DNA of 50,256 bases from UBA7916 sp036121365 (GTDB lineage Bacteria > Pseudomonadota > Gammaproteobacteria > Comchoanobacterales > Comchoanobacteraceae): positions 1 through 50,256 of the forward strand of contig JAZAFR010000006.1 of NCBI GenBank assembly GCA_036121365.1, in the 5' to 3' direction. Shown piece by piece: positions 8,843-17,969 of the stretch. The first letter of the stretch is position 1. Each line of letters opens with the position of its first letter. A program made the translations under genes and the position numbers. The notes under the pieces are model-generated. The model was not told where the DNA came from. It worked only from the letters and a program-made list of their open reading frames with translations, and made no database searches.

Positions 8843-10078
8843 TTAAGTCCTCTGTCTTTTAGTCGCTGGTTGGCCAGGTTCGTCCGTGGTCTGTACTGTA
8901 CCAGCTGTGGTATTATCGGTTTCAGCGATTGTTAATTTTACAGTACTACTTGGCTGATGACTAGCAACAGCAGTAGAAAAACGTTCGGCAGCAGCGTCAA
9001 AGCCAGTTTCACCTGGGGCATAAATAGCCTGAGCGGTACGCAAACGTATACGCCTTAACATAACCATAGCACGTACAATTCCACGAAAGCGCGCGCGACA
9101 AAGCCGCCGAGTAAGTATTCGCTTGTAGAAATCCCGATCTCTATCTGCAAGGTTGGCTATTTCATCATCACTGAGGCGCTGACCTGAAAATTCAAGTAGC
9201 AATCGCAGTGCTTTGTCATTCTCGTTCTTAGTAGCTGCTATAATTGCCTCCTCTGCTTGGTCTGCATGACTACGATCAAAGCGCTCATCAGCAAGGAGCG
9301 CACAAACAATATTGCTATGGCCACGACGTGCAGCCTCAATAAGTGCAGTATTACCTCTTTCATTTGCATGGTTAGGATCTACACGCTCATCAGCAAGGAA
9401 TATGTTAACAATACCAGCATGCCCCCCACGTGCAGCCCACATAAGAGCTGTTTCTCTTTCATGATTAGCACGGTTAGGATTTACACGCTCATCAGCAAGG
9501 AGCGTAAGAACAATATCGCCATGGCCATTTTCTGCAGCTAAGATAAGTGCAGTATTACCATCTTCATTGGTACGGTTAGGATCTACACGCTCATCTGCAA
9601 GGAGAGCACGAACAATATTGATATGGCCAAATACTGCAGCCAAGATAAGTCCAGTACAACCATTTTCATCAGCACGGTTAAAATCTACACGCTCATCAGC
9701 AAGCAGCGCTCTAACAATATCGCTATGGCCCTTATATGCAGCCCAGACAAGTGCAGTAATACTACCTTCACCAGCATGGTTAGGATCTACACGCTCATCT
9801 GCAAGGAGAGCACGAACAATATTGATATGGCCATTTCTTGTAGCACCAATAAGTGCAGTATTCCACTGGTCATTACAGTTAAGATCTACACGTTTATCAG
9901 CAAGTAATGTGTTGACAATAGCAGTATGACCCCCATGTGCAGCCCACATAAGTGCAGTTCTACCTGCTATATCAACAAGGTTAGGATCAATGTCTATACT
10001 CTGATCATTGAGAATTTTTAAAATTGTTTCTTGATCTCCTGCTTTGGCTGCGTTTAGAAGGTTTTGTTCTATAGTCAT
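8843..10078 (-). CDS. Ankyrin-repeat protein B, paralogue of A
   Basis: A 411-residue paralogue of the downstream gene. It has the same N-terminal cap (MTIEQNLLNAAKAGDQET), about eight 34-residue ankyrin repeats (residues 37-275), and the same C-terminal domain with SDDEIANLADRDRDFYKRIL and the Arg-rich helix. It ends in a basic ATKRQRT tail. The stop TAA lies two bases before the start of gene A, with the ribosome site AGGAC embedded in the end of this gene, so translational coupling is likely. Individual repeats are nearly identical to repeats of gene A (for example VFGHINIVRALLADERVDPN), which points to recent duplication or exchange of repeat units. No enzymatic domain is visible. It is a candidate effector by family habit and context. 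Confidence 0.85.
   Translation of the reverse strand: MTIEQNLLNAAKAGDQETILKILNDQSIDIDPNLVDIAGRTALMWAAHGGHTAIVNTLLADKRVDLNCNDQWNTALIGATRNGHINIVRALLADERVDPNHAGEGSITALVWAAYKGHSDIVRALLADERVDFNRADENGCTGLILAAVFGHINIVRALLADERVDPNRTNEDGNTALILAAENGHGDIVLTLLADERVNPNRANHERETALMWAARGGHAGIVNIFLADERVDPNHANERGNTALIEAARRGHSNIVCALLADERFDRSHADQAEEAIIAATKNENDKALRLLLEFSGQRLSDDEIANLADRDRDFYKRILTRRLCRARFRGIVRAMVMLRRIRLRTAQAIYAPGETGFDAAAERFSTAVASHQPSSTVKLTIAETDNTTAGTVQTTDEPGQPATKRQRT
9253..9967 (-). repeat. 102-bp coding tandem repeats in ankyrin gene B
   Basis: The same 102-bp unit occurs about seven times here, with units interchangeable with those of gene A. The more diverged first unit (LADKRVDLNCND) lies next to the N-terminal cap. 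Confidence 0.8.
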
Positions 10079-10150
10079 TTTTAAGTCCTCTATTTTTTAG
10101 TGAGTGGTTCGCTAGGTTAGACTGCGTTCTGTATTATACCAGCTGTTGTA
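10066..10150 (-). repeat. Shared gene-junction repeat of the ankyrin cluster
   Basis: The end of the upstream fragment, the intergenic bases and the start of ankyrin gene B form a block that recurs at 8825-8915 (end of B/start of A) and 7080-7175 (end of A/decayed copy). The shared pieces on the minus strand are ACAGCTGGTAT, CGAACCACTCACTAAAAAA and AGAGGACTT followed by an A-rich start region. This marks the unit of tandem duplication as 'gene plus next leader'. Confidence 0.75.
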
Positions 10151-10611
10151 TTAGAAATTGTAGGGTCAAACTGTTCTTGCAATGCTTGTTTTAATTTTAA
10201 GTCTGTTCTCAATGATTTTGTGAACCCGTTGCTATCATACAATCTGATGTTGATGCTTTGTCCACTTTTTTTAATTTCCAGTAAATTCCAATGAAATTCA
10301 TCTCTCACTTTTATCGGGCAAATTAATGTCACCTGATTGGGCGCATCTTGCTCCTCAAATAAATCTCGATTTGTAGAAAGTATCAATTCTATAGAATTAT
10401 CATCCAATGTTACTGGATCAAGACATATTTGGCGATGATACATATGTTGGCTGCCTCTTGATCCAAGCGCTTTCAGTAACATATAAATACCGTTGTCTGA
10501 AAAAGCGTAAAATATATTATTATTTTCATTGATTGATAAGTGCGGCTTTTGTCCTATCACTGTATTGTCTTTAAATAGACTATTTTGCCATAAAAACAAA
10601 AAAATTACCAC
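10117..10611 (-). pseudogene. Truncated Ulp1/C48-like cysteine protease fragment
   Basis: A 164-codon frame starting at GTG without a ribosome site; the frame is open for 14 further codons upstream but has no ATG. Residues 35-50 (AFSDNGIYMLLKALG) resemble the N-terminal 'W.tdxDIxxLL' segment of Ulp1-like proteases. Residues 106-127 (FHWNLLEI then IRLYDSNG) fit their catalytic His (H107) and Asp (D126) strands. The following Gln and Cys (Q..DCG) are missing: after about residue 150 the protein ends with TTAGIIQ, the tail of the ankyrin paralogues. It therefore looks like a deubiquitinase/deSUMOylase-type effector cut by recombination with the ankyrin array and now inactive. YopJ-like origin is an alternative. 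Confidence 0.5.
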
Positions 10612-10783
10612 ATTATACCATTGTTTAATATGATTTTTTAATTTTACGGTTTTTTAGTCCCTATAGTGACCAAATGACTTTATACATTTAAATACCTCAT
10701 GCCATTTTACCTGCACCAATTTCACTTCTTGCATTCATGCTGTTTTTTTATTATAATAAATATATTGGACTTTTGGTCATCTT

Positions 10784-11410
10784 ATGAGTACACTCACTGA
10801 TTTTTTGATACAGCATCAAGAAACTCTCGGAAATTGGTACATTCCAGTCATGACACTGTACATGTTTGCAGTTATCAGTCCTATCTGGTCACTGTATCTG
10901 GTTGTTTGCTCTCTACTAAGCATTGTACCAAAAGAAAAATTCCCTTTTATGAGTATGCCCTGTCTCATCGTACGTTTACTATTTGACGCCATACTCAACC
11001 CTTTTGCACTGATCTTATACATGAGTTTCATTCCTTGGTTTTTCAAAGATTCACAGTACATATTCTACTTTTTTTATACCAACTTACAATCAAACATGTC
11101 CATTCTTCCCATTCCATATTTTATCTCCAGCATTGTTTTTTATCTACTTTGGTACCAAGCCAATCACGCACTTTATAAAAACATCAAACCCAGCTTTGAT
11201 TTTCATAAAGAGTATTTGATTACTTTTTACTCACCCTCTCGTGTCTTTGGATCCGCCGCTTTGATGATTGTGCTATTTGACTTTGATAGCCATATTGCTT
11301 TTCTACTTTGGACCAACGTCTATCTTGGTGCTTGTATCTCCGTAATGCGCTACCTAAAAACGCTATATTACGCGTACTCTACATCACATCACATGCTGAC
11401 CAATCGTTAA
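10784..11410 (+). CDS. Polytopic membrane protein of unknown function
   Basis: I do not recognise the family. The 208-residue product has about five strongly hydrophobic segments (roughly residues 20-48, 62-85, 108-126, 158-172 and 173-190) rich in Phe/Tyr, separated by short charged loops such as SIVPKEKFP and NIKPSFDFHKEY. There is no signal peptide beyond the first helix and no catalytic motif. It is transcribed alone toward uvrB and ends one base before the uvrB stop, so the two genes are convergent with no spacer. No clear ribosome site precedes the ATG. Confidence 0.65.
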   Translation: MSTLTDFLIQHQETLGNWYIPVMTLYMFAVISPIWSLYLVVCSLLSIVPKEKFPFMSMPCLIVRLLFDAILNPFALILYMSFIPWFFKDSQYIFYFFYTNLQSNMSILPIPYFISSIVFYLLWYQANHALYKNIKPSFDFHKEYLITFYSPSRVFGSAALMIVLFDFDSHIAFLLWTNVYLGACISVMRYLKTLYYAYSTSHHMLTNR

Positions 11411-11411
11411 T

Positions 11412-13436
11412 CTATTTACTTTTAAATAAGATATTTTTTATTTTCTGCGCCCTGTCTCTCAATTCGGCTGCTTTTTCGAATTCCAAATTCTTTGCGTGAG
11501 TTTTCATTTCTTTTTCAATCTTTTTCAACTCCACAGATAACTGCTTATCATTGCGATCATGCAACAACTCAATCATACTCTCTTCTTCAGCAGGATTCAG
11601 ATCCACAACATCTGATACATCATCACCTCTCAACGGATCGAGTATTGCTTTTTTAATCGATTTTGGCGTTATCTTATGGACTCTATTGTACTCCGATTGT
11701 ATCTTACGCCTTCTCTCTGTCTCATCAATGGCATACTTCATAGACTTTGTAACTCTGTCTGCATATAATATCGCTTTCCCGTTCACATTTCTCGCAGCTC
11801 GGCCAATCGTCTGAACCAATGAGCGCTCTGACCTCAGAAACCCTTCTTTGTCTGCATCAAAAATTGCCACCAACGATACCTCTGGGAGGTCAATTCCTTC
11901 TCGCAATAAATTAATGCCTACCAATACATCAAAAATTCCCTTACGAAGATCTCGTAGAATCTCCACACGCTCCATTGTGTCAACCGACGAATGTAAATAC
12001 CGAACCTTTATGCCCTGTTCAGCCAAATACTCTGCCATTTGTTCTGACATTTTCTTTGTCAATGTCGTTATTAAGACACGTTCTTTAAGCTCTACTCTTT
12101 TCAATATTTCACCATACACATCTAGCACCTGATTCCCTGCCGGCCTAATAATCACCTCAGGGTCCAAGAGACCAGTAGGTCTTACGACAAGCTCAACGGG
12201 ATTTGAATCTTTTTCTGTTTCATAACCACCTGGAGTTGCCGAAATAAAAACTGTCTGATAAGTAAAACTCTCGTATTCACTGAATTTTAAAGGGCGATTG
12301 TCCAGTGCTGACGGCAATCGAAACCCAAAATTCACCAAATTGCTCTTTCTTGAATGATCCCCTGCATACATCGCCCCAATCTGTGGTATTGTTACATGTG
12401 ACTCATCAATGATTACAAGAGCGTTCTCAGGTAAATAATCAAATAATGTGGGTGGTGCCTCTCCCTGCTCTCTACCAGATAAATAGCGTGAATAGTTCTC
12501 AATCCCCGAACAATAACCCAGCTCTAACATCATTTCAATGTCATAGTTCACTCGTTGCTTGATTCTTTCTGCCTCCAATAATTGATTATTCTTACGATAG
12601 AACTCTATCCGCTCTTTTAGCTCTATCTTGATTTTCTCTATGGTGTTTTTCACCTTTTCCTTTGGTGTTACGTAATGACTTTTTGGATAAAATGTAAAGC
12701 CATCATGCTTTTTTATATAATCACCAGTCAAGGGATCAAATTCAATTACCTGCTCTACCTCTTCATCAAACAAATCAATTCTTATTGCATTGGTCTCATT
12801 CTCGGCAGGAAACACATCTATGACATCTCCATGTACCCGAAAAGTAGCCCTGTCTAGTGCCAGATTGTTTCTCTTGTACTGCATTTTTACTAGAGCCTGA
12901 ATGATCTCTCTTTGCTCTATTTTTTGCCCCACACTCAGTTCCAACACCATACCCGCATACGATTCGGGATCACCTAAACCATATATTGCAGATACGGTTG
13001 CTACAATGATCACATCTGATCGAGTTGTGATTGACTTGGTTGCTGATAACCTCATTTGCTCAATTTGCTCATTGATCGATGCATCTTTTTCTATGAATGT
13101 ATCGGAACTCGCCACATACGCCTCTGGTTGATAATAATCATAGTAGGAAACAAAGTACTCAACGGCATTTTCTGGAAAAAATTCTTTCATCTCTCCATAT
13201 AACTGCGCTGCCAATGTTTTATTGGGTGCCATGATGATTGCCGGCCGCTTCGTTCTTTCTATTAGATTCGCCATTGTGAATGTTTTTCCGGAACCAGTCA
13301 CACCCAATAGCGTCTGATATTTCTTCTGGTCTAACAGCCCTCTTTCCAGACTTTTTATTGCTTCTAACTGCTTATCTGATGCTTTAAATTCTGATTTTAT
13401 TGAATATTTTGCACTTTTTTCGCTGCTATTGACCAT
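11412..13436 (-). CDS. uvrB: UvrABC excinuclease subunit B
   Basis: UvrB is the damage-verifying helicase-like subunit of nucleotide excision repair, working with UvrA and UvrC. The 674-residue protein has the usual length. Walker A is GVTGSGKT at residues 45-52. The beta-hairpin that clamps the lesion strand is seen as YYDYYQPEAYV. A DE-box appears as IIDESH, helicase motif VI as QTIGRAARN, and the last 40 residues form the UVR domain (KNLEFEKAAELRD) that contacts UvrC. All expected motifs are intact. It is divergent from the downstream-neighbour aminotransferase gene with about 85 bases between the starts, which must hold both promoters. Confidence 0.98.
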   Translation of the reverse strand: MVNSSEKSAKYSIKSEFKASDKQLEAIKSLERGLLDQKKYQTLLGVTGSGKTFTMANLIERTKRPAIIMAPNKTLAAQLYGEMKEFFPENAVEYFVSYYDYYQPEAYVASSDTFIEKDASINEQIEQMRLSATKSITTRSDVIIVATVSAIYGLGDPESYAGMVLELSVGQKIEQREIIQALVKMQYKRNNLALDRATFRVHGDVIDVFPAENETNAIRIDLFDEEVEQVIEFDPLTGDYIKKHDGFTFYPKSHYVTPKEKVKNTIEKIKIELKERIEFYRKNNQLLEAERIKQRVNYDIEMMLELGYCSGIENYSRYLSGREQGEAPPTLFDYLPENALVIIDESHVTIPQIGAMYAGDHSRKSNLVNFGFRLPSALDNRPLKFSEYESFTYQTVFISATPGGYETEKDSNPVELVVRPTGLLDPEVIIRPAGNQVLDVYGEILKRVELKERVLITTLTKKMSEQMAEYLAEQGIKVRYLHSSVDTMERVEILRDLRKGIFDVLVGINLLREGIDLPEVSLVAIFDADKEGFLRSERSLVQTIGRAARNVNGKAILYADRVTKSMKYAIDETERRRKIQSEYNRVHKITPKSIKKAILDPLRGDDVSDVVDLNPAEEESMIELLHDRNDKQLSVELKKIEKEMKTHAKNLEFEKAAELRDRAQKIKNILFKSK

Positions 13437-13520
13437 GACGTATTGTTTTTCAAGTATAGATCATGTATCTTATCACTGTTTATTAGCAATTACCAGAAAA
13501 CAGGTATACTTGGAGTCATT

Positions 13521-14714
13521 ATGATTGTTTCAGAGCGTTGTCGTAATATTAACCCATCTGCTACTTTAGAGATTGCAGCAAAAGCCCAAGCACTGAGAGA
13601 TGAGGGCCATGACATTATTTTTATGAATACTGGACAGCCTGATGCTGACACACCACTTCACATCAAAGCCGCTGCAATGGAGGGAATCCAAGAAGGAAAT
13701 ACTAAATATACCGAGGTGGGAGGAACGCAAGCATTAAAAAATGCAATTTGTGAAAAGCTTTTAAGAGAAAATGGCCTTCAGTACACGACCCAAGAAGTCA
13801 TGGCATCAACTGGTGCAAAACAGGCTATTTTTAATGCATTTATGGCCACTCTAAACAAAGGCGATGAAGTCATCATTCAAGCGCCGTATTGGACATCCTA
13901 TCCAGACATGATTAAACTTGCCAACGCAGATCCAGTCATTATTCCAACCAGCACTGATTCCGGATTCAAACTTAAAGGCTCTCAGCTTGCTAATGCCATC
14001 ACCCCCTATACCAAAATGATCATCCTTAACAGCCCTAACAATCCTTCGGGCGTGTATTATACTGAAGAAGACCTTCAAATGCTTGCCAATGTTCTTGTTG
14101 ACCACCCAAAAATACTCATACTCTCTGATGACGTTTATGAAAAGATTCTGTGGCAACAAGAATCATTTAAAAATATTGTCAACGTTGTACCCAGCTTCAA
14201 AGATCGCACCATTGTTATCAACTCATTGTCGAAAACATATGCCATGACTGGTTGGCGTCTTGGGTACGTGGCAGCAAGTGAAGAAGTCATACAAGCCATG
14301 ACTAAGCTGCAGTCACAAACAACATCCAATCCCTGCTCGATCAGCCAATCTGCAGCAATAGCTGCACTCAGCAAGCATAGCCAGTCATCCATAGATGAAA
14401 TGGTTTCTAAATACCAAGCCCGTTCTGACTTTATTCAGGAAAGACTCAGAAAGCTTCCGGGTGTGTCCTTGCCAGAGACCCACAGTACATTCTATGTTTT
14501 GCCAGATATGTCAGGCTTAATTAAAATACTAAAGTTAAAGAATGACGTTGAGTTGTGTCAGTTCTTTCTTGATAATGCCTCTGTGTCTACTGTTCCAGGA
14601 TCAGCTTTTGGTGCGCCAGACCACATCAGATTTTCTTTTGCTATTGGTAAATCAATTATAGATACCGCATTTAATAAGATTGAAAAAGCCATTCAAGATA
14701 AAATTGACTCTTAG
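13521..14714 (+). CDS. Aspartate aminotransferase, class I fold
   Basis: A PLP-dependent transaminase that probably interconverts aspartate and oxaloacetate with 2-oxoglutarate/glutamate. The frame is open from 13443, but the ATG at 13521 has TGGAG five bases upstream and gives a 397-residue protein of normal family length (MIVSERCRNI). Visible motifs are the substrate-loop NSPNNPSG (170-177), SDDVYE (202-207), the PLP lysine K238 in NSLSKTYAMTGWRLGY, and a C-terminal RFSFA. It belongs to the bacterial AspC/AAT branch close to the Thermus-type enzymes. Related class I specificities (alanine, aromatic) cannot be excluded from motifs. It stands alone between uvrB and an NTF2-like gene. Confidence 0.9.
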   Translation: MIVSERCRNINPSATLEIAAKAQALRDEGHDIIFMNTGQPDADTPLHIKAAAMEGIQEGNTKYTEVGGTQALKNAICEKLLRENGLQYTTQEVMASTGAKQAIFNAFMATLNKGDEVIIQAPYWTSYPDMIKLANADPVIIPTSTDSGFKLKGSQLANAITPYTKMIILNSPNNPSGVYYTEEDLQMLANVLVDHPKILILSDDVYEKILWQQESFKNIVNVVPSFKDRTIVINSLSKTYAMTGWRLGYVAASEEVIQAMTKLQSQTTSNPCSISQSAAIAALSKHSQSSIDEMVSKYQARSDFIQERLRKLPGVSLPETHSTFYVLPDMSGLIKILKLKNDVELCQFFLDNASVSTVPGSAFGAPDHIRFSFAIGKSIIDTAFNKIEKAIQDKIDS

Positions 14715-14736
14715 GGCCTAAACACTCTAACCCCAC

Positions 14737-15216
14737 TCACCCCGAGTATGGTAGCGAAGAGTGATGCAGAAAGATCTTCAACTCTCCTTTGTTTGTCCTA
14801 ATATAACCAAATGTGTACTCAACAGATATGATGTTTTTTTCAGCATTTATAAAATCATAATGACCCATTACCGTTGCCATATTATAATTTTTATAATAAC
14901 CCTGGTTGTGAAACTCAATTTCATCCCATAACATCAACGCAAAGCCCCTGTCCTCTGGAAAATCTAGATCACCTCCGACAAAATACGACAATGCTCCCTT
15001 ATGAGTCATTCTAAATGGCTGCAGAGATGCCCGGGTCGGCTTAAATAATACCTGAACATGATCCGTATCATATGCATAGAACCTACTGACAAATTGACTG
15101 GCCTCTTCTTTATACGGCTTGCCTTTTTGCCATAACCTTCCCAGCTTTATGACCGTATCTGCCCAATCTTTCTGAATCTGCTCTATTTCTTCTATCGCAA
15201 CCTCTTTGACTTCCAC
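14737..15216 (-). CDS. NTF2-like (SnoaL/CaMKII-association-type) protein
   Basis: A 159-residue soluble protein. It has the helix-then-sheet layout of the NTF2-like superfamily: an N-terminal helix (EEIEQIQKDWADTVIKLGRL), then short strands including YDTDHVQVLFKPT, a central MGHYDFIN strand, a following YTFGYIRT strand, and the C-terminal HHSSLPY. That ending is typical of bacterial proteins related to the CaMKII association domain. Such proteins form small dimers or oligomers with a hydrophobic pocket; the ligand is unknown. It is convergent with the aminotransferase gene. The family call is by pattern only and no activity is proposed. Confidence 0.65.
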   Translation of the reverse strand: MEVKEVAIEEIEQIQKDWADTVIKLGRLWQKGKPYKEEASQFVSRFYAYDTDHVQVLFKPTRASLQPFRMTHKGALSYFVGGDLDFPEDRGFALMLWDEIEFHNQGYYKNYNMATVMGHYDFINAEKNIISVEYTFGYIRTNKGELKIFLHHSSLPYSG

Positions 15217-15471
15217 TTTTATTCCTTAGACATATTTAACTTAAGACTACCAGTCTGCTCCATTTTATCAATATTTATCATGTAAATATTGGCATTAAAA
15301 TTGTTTTTCTCAAAAACCTGCTCAATGATCTTATTCTAATGCCCTCAATCCCACTTTCCACTCATATTTATTCACCTTGATCATTTCAGACAATTATTAT
15401 CTACGACATTCTTCTCTTTTACTTGAATTTTAGTCACGATTCTTGGATAATCAATATTTTACGGGCCAGTC

Positions 15472-16431
15472 ATGACAAAACATCAAGCATGGATAATCAC
15501 TGAAAATGCTGCCGGAATGTATAATCAAGCAAAAGGATTGGCAGAGGCTATGCAGCTACCGTATCAGCAAATTTATATTACTTTACGTAAACCTTGGGAT
15601 TATTTCCCCTCAGGATTTTACCCCCTCCCTCAGTTAGCTATAAGGAACCTGGAAACAATGCTGCCCAGCCAATGTCCTAAAATTGTCATCACCTCAGGCA
15701 AACGTAGTGTATACGCCTCTTTAATGCTAAAGTCAAAACTAGGAAAAAATGTCACGACCATCCACATTCAAGACCCAAAGATCAGCCCAGAACATTTTGA
15801 TTTTGTGATTGCCCCACAACATGATCCGATTCAAGGCAGCAATGTCTATAAAACACAATTTGCTGTCAATCACATCAATCAATCTTTGATCACTCATGCA
15901 GCCTCAGAATTCCCCGATGATTTTTCTTCCTATCAGCGCCCACTAATCATGGTTGTACTTGGCGGAACAAACCGTCATTTCCACTTCGACAATGACTCGA
16001 TTTCACAAATGAACAATCAAATTAAAAATGTCTGTCATTCCATGAATGCCAATGCCATTGTCCTTTTTTCAAGACGCACACCCTCTGCCATTAAAAAACT
16101 TTGTGTCAGCTCTTTCTCCTCTGACCCATTGATTACCGTTTGGGATGAATCCAAGCCCAACCCTTATTTAGCTTTACTAAACCGTTGTGATTATGTTTTC
16201 TTAACTTGTGATTCTTATTCTATGATTTCAGAAGCCGCGAGCGCTCAGAAGAGAACTTATATTTATAGACTGCCTTCCAAAAAGTCCAATAGTCGATTGC
16301 AGTCGTTCATTCAAAACTCACTCGATCAAAACTTAATTTCAACAATTCAATACCCATTGCCTGATTTACCTCAAACACATTGCTCTGAGACAGATAAAAT
16401 TGCACAAATTCTGCTCACAAAATTGACTTGA
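15472..16431 (+). CDS. ELM1-like (Mito_fiss_Elm1/DUF1022) protein
   Basis: A 319-residue protein resembling the Mito_fiss_Elm1 family. It begins with AWIITENAAGMYNQAKGLAEA, continues with LRKPWDYFPSGFYPLPQ, then ITSGKRSVYASLMLK, IQDPKISPEHFDFVIAPQHD and a second-half LGGTNRHFHFD and TCDSYSMISEAASA. The arrangement is of two Rossmann-like halves as in GT-B glycosyltransferases, which fits family members found beside envelope genes in proteobacteria. The name comes from a plant mitochondrial fission protein; the bacterial role is not established. A TGA stop closes it 25 bases from the convergent downstream gene. Confidence 0.85.
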   Translation: MTKHQAWIITENAAGMYNQAKGLAEAMQLPYQQIYITLRKPWDYFPSGFYPLPQLAIRNLETMLPSQCPKIVITSGKRSVYASLMLKSKLGKNVTTIHIQDPKISPEHFDFVIAPQHDPIQGSNVYKTQFAVNHINQSLITHAASEFPDDFSSYQRPLIMVVLGGTNRHFHFDNDSISQMNNQIKNVCHSMNANAIVLFSRRTPSAIKKLCVSSFSSDPLITVWDESKPNPYLALLNRCDYVFLTCDSYSMISEAASAQKRTYIYRLPSKKSNSRLQSFIQNSLDQNLISTIQYPLPDLPQTHCSETDKIAQILLTKLT

Positions 16432-16455
16432 TCTATTTAGCTCTCGTAGCAGCTA

Positions 16456-17778
16456 TCAAGTGCTTTTTCCGGGGGCACTCTTCTGCTCGTCTTCACCCTG
16501 GTTTTTTCCCTTCTTCTCCTCCGGTAATTTTAGAGGTCCTGGCCATTTTTTTCTTTTTAACGTTGGAGGCTCCAATATTCTATGCGAACGGATCCTTGGG
16601 GGCATTAAATCCAGATCTTCTGCTTGTTCCGGCGGGTCATTTTCCTTACCCACACCAACACTCGGCAATACTATTTCGTCGCTTATATCCTCCTCAGTTG
16701 TACCTCCCTCGTCCGAAACCAAATACTCTGCACTTAGCCCATCATCCGGTTCTCCTTGTAATCTATTCTGGACACTCCATTCACTCTCCCTTTGCGTCAC
16801 CATTCTACTTGAATTGCTTATGGTGTCTCTCACCAAGTTTGCAAATAATGTCTCACAATGTACGTATCTTGTACCTTGACTAATTAATAGAGGGGTTTCC
16901 TCCATTGGTACAATAAATACCCCCATTTTCTCACATCCTTTAACTTTATTTATATCCTCTTTCAATTGAGTCATTATCTGCATTGCTGAATCTTGTCTAT
17001 AGACGCCATTACACGTAATAACACACATCCTTACAGCAGAACCTTCTTCCGCCATCATCTCATTTTTAACTGAAAAAACTCCAACGTTGATCACCAATGT
17101 TTGATTTCTGGGATCTGCCTCTTTTTGTATTACAGTCGGTATTCCGTCTTCACCAATCACTTCTTCTTCTATTTTGCTCCCTTTTTTTTCCATACTGACC
17201 GTTGCCCTTTCAACAGCGCTACAAATACCTTCAATCTCTGCTGGAACAACAGTTCCAACTTCTTCAGCGGCATGATCCTCCGCTGATATTGCTGTAACTG
17301 CCACATTTCTCTCTCCTCTACAATATAATTTTCGTTTTCTTCTTTTTTTCGCTGCCTTCCTTCCTAATATATTTCCTAAAAACAAGACTGACATATTCTC
17401 TCTTCTTGTTGCCAGCGAACAGCAAATTGCCAAACGACCAAAAAAACCTGGAATTTTTAAATAAGCATCTTTCCTATCGCAAAAGTCACTGTCTGAATTT
17501 ATTGAAATCATCTCGAATGGATTGTCTTCTGTATTTTGCAATGCAACAATACTGTCAAAGAACCCTAATCCTGCGTTGTCTCTAATGAATTCATCAAACT
17601 TTGCCCCTAATCTTTTGTGATCTCTTCGATATTCACCCATTTGGCCAAGATTGACATAGTCCCTGGTATTCGATGTACGATCAGATGATGTCTGTTGTCT
17701 TTCCGGACTTTTAGCCAGCAGTGTTTTTCTTTCTCCCAATATTATTTTTAATGGCTTTAATGGCTCTTCTTGTTTCAT
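16456..17778 (-). CDS. Unknown protein with nuclear-localisation-like motif
   Basis: A 440-residue hydrophilic protein of no recognised family. The ATG follows GAGAGG at five bases. Residues 140-150 (RKAAKKRRKRK) form a dense basic cluster like a nuclear localisation signal. A globular-looking centre spans about 205-330, with hydrophobic strands such as TLVINVGVFSV, RMCVITCNGV and KMGVFIVPM. The C-terminal 100 residues are acidic and then basic, Pro/Glu/Lys-rich, ending in KSAPGKST. There is no signal peptide or membrane helix. The combination of eukaryote-like basic motif, disordered tail and orphan sequence makes it a candidate translocated effector. RNA or DNA binding in the bacterium is an equally possible reason for the basic patch. 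Confidence 0.6.
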   Translation of the reverse strand: MKQEEPLKPLKIILGERKTLLAKSPERQQTSSDRTSNTRDYVNLGQMGEYRRDHKRLGAKFDEFIRDNAGLGFFDSIVALQNTEDNPFEMISINSDSDFCDRKDAYLKIPGFFGRLAICCSLATRRENMSVLFLGNILGRKAAKKRRKRKLYCRGERNVAVTAISAEDHAAEEVGTVVPAEIEGICSAVERATVSMEKKGSKIEEEVIGEDGIPTVIQKEADPRNQTLVINVGVFSVKNEMMAEEGSAVRMCVITCNGVYRQDSAMQIMTQLKEDINKVKGCEKMGVFIVPMEETPLLISQGTRYVHCETLFANLVRDTISNSSRMVTQRESEWSVQNRLQGEPDDGLSAEYLVSDEGGTTEEDISDEIVLPSVGVGKENDPPEQAEDLDLMPPRIRSHRILEPPTLKRKKWPGPLKLPEEKKGKNQGEDEQKSAPGKST

Positions 17779-17895
17779 AACGACCTCTCTTTTTTATTCT
17801 TTGACTTCTTGACAGAATCTTTCATCTTCTTATGATATTATTTACTACTCTATTTCATAATCTTATAGCTCATTTTTCAATTTCTGCTTACTTTT

Positions 17896-17924
17896 TTGTC
17901 ATTTTTTTAATAACGTGTTATAAT
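17896..17924 (+). promoter_or_regulatory. Sigma-70-type promoter of rdgB
   Basis: TTGTCA and TATAAT are separated by exactly 17 bases and end 45 bases before the rdgB start. A second candidate, TTGACA with a 16-base spacer to TATGAT, lies upstream at 17809-17836. Confidence 0.6.
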
Positions 17925-17969
17925 TTAGTTTATTGATATTTTTCCTATTTTATTCAACAAAGGACACTG

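Noticed and set aside
7524..9929. Long plus-strand frames with repeated Cys/Ile/Thr-rich peptides
   Set aside because: They are antisense shadows of the 102-bp ankyrin repeats; the minus frames have the ankyrin consensus, caps and ribosome sites.
7550..9967. Regularly spaced repeats resembling a CRISPR array
   Set aside because: The period is 102 bp throughout, the units are coding and in frame, and there are no unique spacers or cas genes.
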